Assembly (NCBI GenBank): GCA_002470185.1
Contig: DKNG01000228.1
Location: 190-13,712 of the forward strand
Reading direction: 5' to 3'
DNA length: 13,523 bases
Source of the DNA: Arcobacter sp. UBA7394
GTDB taxonomy: Bacteria; Campylobacterota; Campylobacteria; Campylobacterales; Arcobacteraceae
The notes beneath the pieces were generated by a model that searched no databases, had not been told where the DNA came from, and worked only from the letters and a program-made list of their open reading frames with translations. The position numbers were made by a program, and so were the translations under genes. This document shows, piece after piece, positions 11,512 through 13,523 of this stretch; position 1 is the stretch's first letter, and each line of letters starts with the position of its first letter.

Positions 11512-13523
11512 ATGCCTCTTTATGAAGAGAAACCTCATAAACTTAGTGAATTAGAAGAAGAGCAAGCCCACGAAACGGAAGCTGTTGTTAATGAACTTGA
11601 AGGACAAAGAGTTTTCGGTGCACAACACTATGAGTTTTGGTTAATTTCGGTTATTGCCTTAAGCTGGTCACTATTTCAATTATATATTGTAATTGAACCT
11701 ATTAATTCAACTATTACAAGATCAATTCACTTATCATTTGGTATTTTATTAGCATTCCTAATTTACCCAATGTTCAGAAAACCATATTTTTTACAAAAAA
11801 TTAGATGGTTTGGATTTACATTAGCTGGTGTTGGAGTAGCAACAGCTTCATATATTGCTGTATTCTATGAAGATTTAGCACAAAGACCTGGTGATTACAT
11901 TGGTCTTGATATTTTTATGGCATTACTTGGTATTGTTATTTTATTAGAAGCAGGAAGAAGAGTATTAGGATTTGCACTTAGTGTAATTGCTATTATATTC
12001 TTAGCTTATGATGTTTTAGGTCCTTATATGCCTGAAATGATTATCCATAAAGGTGCATCATTAAATAAATTAGCAGGACATATGTTCTTAACTACTGAAG
12101 GTATCTTTGGTGTTCCATTAGGGGTATCTGCTGGATTTGTATTCTTGTTTGTACTTTTTGGTTCATTATTAGATAAAGCTGGTGCTGGTGAGTACTTTAT
12201 TAACTTAGCATTTGCAATGCTTGGTAAATATAGAGGTGGTCCTGCAAAAGCTTCTGTTGTTGCATCTGGATTTACTGGAATTATTTCTGGTTCTTCAATT
12301 GCTAATACAGTAACTACTGGTACATTTACTATTCCATTAATGAAAAAAGCTGGATTTAGGCCGGAACAAGCAGGTGCAGTTGAAGTTGCATCTTCTACCA
12401 ATGGACAATTAATGCCACCGGTTATGGGTGCTGCTGCGTTTATTATTGCTGAGTTCTTGGGAATGGCATATACAGATGTAATTGTTGCAGCATTTATTCC
12501 TGCCTTTGTTTCTTATTTTGCACTATTTTATATTGTTCACTTAGAAGCACTTAAGTTAGGTCTTAAAGGAATGGATGATGAGGATTTACCTCCAAAATGG
12601 AAAACATTTGTTAGAGGTATTCACTATTTAGTCCCTATCTTCTTCTTGATGTATACACTAATGGTATTAAGAGAATCAGCGGCAAGTGCTGCATTTAATG
12701 CAATTATGTTACTTATGATGTTAATGGTTGTTCAGCATCCATTCAGAGCTATTTTAGCAAAAGAGAAAATTACTAAAGAGATTATGTTAAGTGGTTTTGT
12801 TGATATTTTAGCTGGTATGATTGCAGGTGCTAAAAATATGGTTCCTATTGCAATTGCTACAGCATTAGCTGGTATTGTTGTTGGATCTATTACATTAACT
12901 GGTTTAGGTCAAGTATTATTAGAAGTTATTGAGTCATTATCTGGTGGTAATATCTTTATTATCTTATTCTTAGCTGCTTTTGTTTCATTAGTATTAGGAA
13001 TGGGTTTACCAACGACTGCTAACTATATTGTAATGGCATCGTTAACAGCACCAGTAATTTTAATTCTTGCACAAGATAATGGATTCTTAATTCCTGCAAT
13101 TGCTGCACACTTATTTGTATTCTACTTTGGTATTCTAGCAGATGACACCCCACCTGTTGGTCTGGCCGCCTATGCAGCTGCCGGAATTGCTAAAGCAGAT
13201 CCAATTAAAACTGGTATCCAAGGATTTAAATACGATATTAGAACAGCGATTTTACCGTTTATGTTCTTCTTTAACCCAGAGTTATTATTAATCTCAGGTG
13301 TTGATGCTATGAATCCTGCGGATCCTAAAGGATGGATTTGGATTACAAATCCTGTTGAAATTGTAATGATTTTTGTTACAGCATTTATTGGTATGGTTGC
13401 ATTCTCTTGTTTCACGCAAGGATACTTTGTAACTAGAACAAATATTATTGAGAGATTTATCTTCTTAACAATTGTTCCATTTATGTTCTTACCAAAAATT
13501 ATGGCTGAGTACTTTAGTTTACC
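11512..13523 (+). CDS. TRAP transporter fused permease, 4TM and 12TM subunits (3' end outside window)
   Basis: Sodium-coupled secondary transporter that takes up the ligand delivered by the TAXI protein. The visible 670 codons begin with a charged cytoplasmic stretch (1-38), then four membrane helices of the small DctQ-like part (about 42-62, 70-86, 100-118, 130-165), and continue into the large DctM-like part. Family motifs of the latter: GFTGIISGSSIANTVTTG (253-270), TNGQLMPPVMGAAAF (296-310), LGMGLPTTANYIV (495-507) and FGILADDTPPVGLAAY (539-554). Fusion of the two subunits is normal for TAXI-type TRAP systems. An AAGGA site (11501-11505) lies 6 nt before the ATG, and the gene lies 108 nt after the binding protein. 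The frame stays open to the right edge, so the C-terminus is not seen. Confidence 0.95.
   Translation, partial: MPLYEEKPHKLSELEEEQAHETEAVVNELEGQRVFGAQHYEFWLISVIALSWSLFQLYIVIEPINSTITRSIHLSFGILLAFLIYPMFRKPYFLQKIRWFGFTLAGVGVATASYIAVFYEDLAQRPGDYIGLDIFMALLGIVILLEAGRRVLGFALSVIAIIFLAYDVLGPYMPEMIIHKGASLNKLAGHMFLTTEGIFGVPLGVSAGFVFLFVLFGSLLDKAGAGEYFINLAFAMLGKYRGGPAKASVVASGFTGIISGSSIANTVTTGTFTIPLMKKAGFRPEQAGAVEVASSTNGQLMPPVMGAAAFIIAEFLGMAYTDVIVAAFIPAFVSYFALFYIVHLEALKLGLKGMDDEDLPPKWKTFVRGIHYLVPIFFLMYTLMVLRESAASAAFNAIMLLMMLMVVQHPFRAILAKEKITKEIMLSGFVDILAGMIAGAKNMVPIAIATALAGIVVGSITLTGLGQVLLEVIESLSGGNIFIILFLAAFVSLVLGMGLPTTANYIVMASLTAPVILILAQDNGFLIPAIAAHLFVFYFGILADDTPPVGLAAYAAAGIAKADPIKTGIQGFKYDIRTAILPFMFFFNPELLLISGVDAMNPADPKGWIWITNPVEIVMIFVTAFIGMVAFSCFTQGYFVTRTNIIERFIFLTIVPFMFLPKIMAEYFSL

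Noticed and set aside
12024..12401. Minus-strand open frame of 125 codons
   Set aside because: It lies opposite the conserved TRAP permease motifs and looks like the complement of a membrane protein gene.
1..13523. tRNA, rRNA, CRISPR array, insertion sequence with transposase, or phage genes
   Set aside because: I looked for cloverleaf-like arms, regularly spaced repeats and transposase or integrase motifs and saw none; the only repeat-type element is the palindrome at 8554-8675.

Overview
The window is AT-rich bacterial chromosome with short intergenic gaps and AAGGA-type ribosome binding sites. The content suggests a member of Campylobacterota, most likely an Arcobacter-group bacterium. 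The grounds are a short HrcA (263 residues) in an hrcA-grpE-dnaK operon with a CIRCE operator, an MltA lipoprotein, a DsbD of the proteobacterial type and a TAXI-type TRAP transporter. The taxonomic call is inference from gene content and composition; no rRNA gene is present.

Layout. Positions 1-1470 (minus strand) hold a periplasmic thioredoxin-like protein followed by dsbD, which runs off the left edge: a reductant-delivery pair for periplasmic thiols. Positions 1644-2003 (plus) encode a single-domain rhodanese. Positions 2034-4686 (minus) hold an unknown 78-residue protein, a membrane GGDEF-EAL protein with a decayed GGDEF and an intact EAL site, and phosphatidylserine decarboxylase. Positions 4881-5120 (plus) encode a small cysteine-rich protein of unknown function. 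Positions 5131-10119 (minus) are the heat-shock unit, read hrcA, grpE, dnaK, a small membrane zinc-ribbon protein and mltA, from a strong sigma-70 promoter overlapped at its start point by a CIRCE element. Positions 10087-10455 are a regulatory region. From 10456 to the right edge (plus) lie the TAXI solute-binding protein and a fused 4TM-12TM TRAP permease, with a hairpin between them.

Most notable is a 122-nt imperfect palindrome (8554-8675) between grpE and dnaK. It supplies the grpE stop codon, looks richer in GC than its surroundings, and carries the 7-mer GAAATAG four times (three direct, one inverted). It looks like a small non-autonomous mobile element or structured intergenic repeat placed inside the core chaperone operon, where it would fold into a long hairpin in the transcript. 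Two convergent gene pairs (rhodanese/78-residue protein and Cys-rich protein/mltA) end in perfect or near-perfect hairpins that contain stop codons.

Several starts need care. grpE starts at TTG. hrcA should start at the ATG at 10039, because a longer GTG-started version would begin inside the CIRCE element. The TAXI binding protein should start at the ATG at 10456, which has a strong ribosome binding site and begins a signal peptide. I recognise no complete undescribed defence or biosynthetic system here. The palindrome and the cysteine-rich protein are the best leads for something new.
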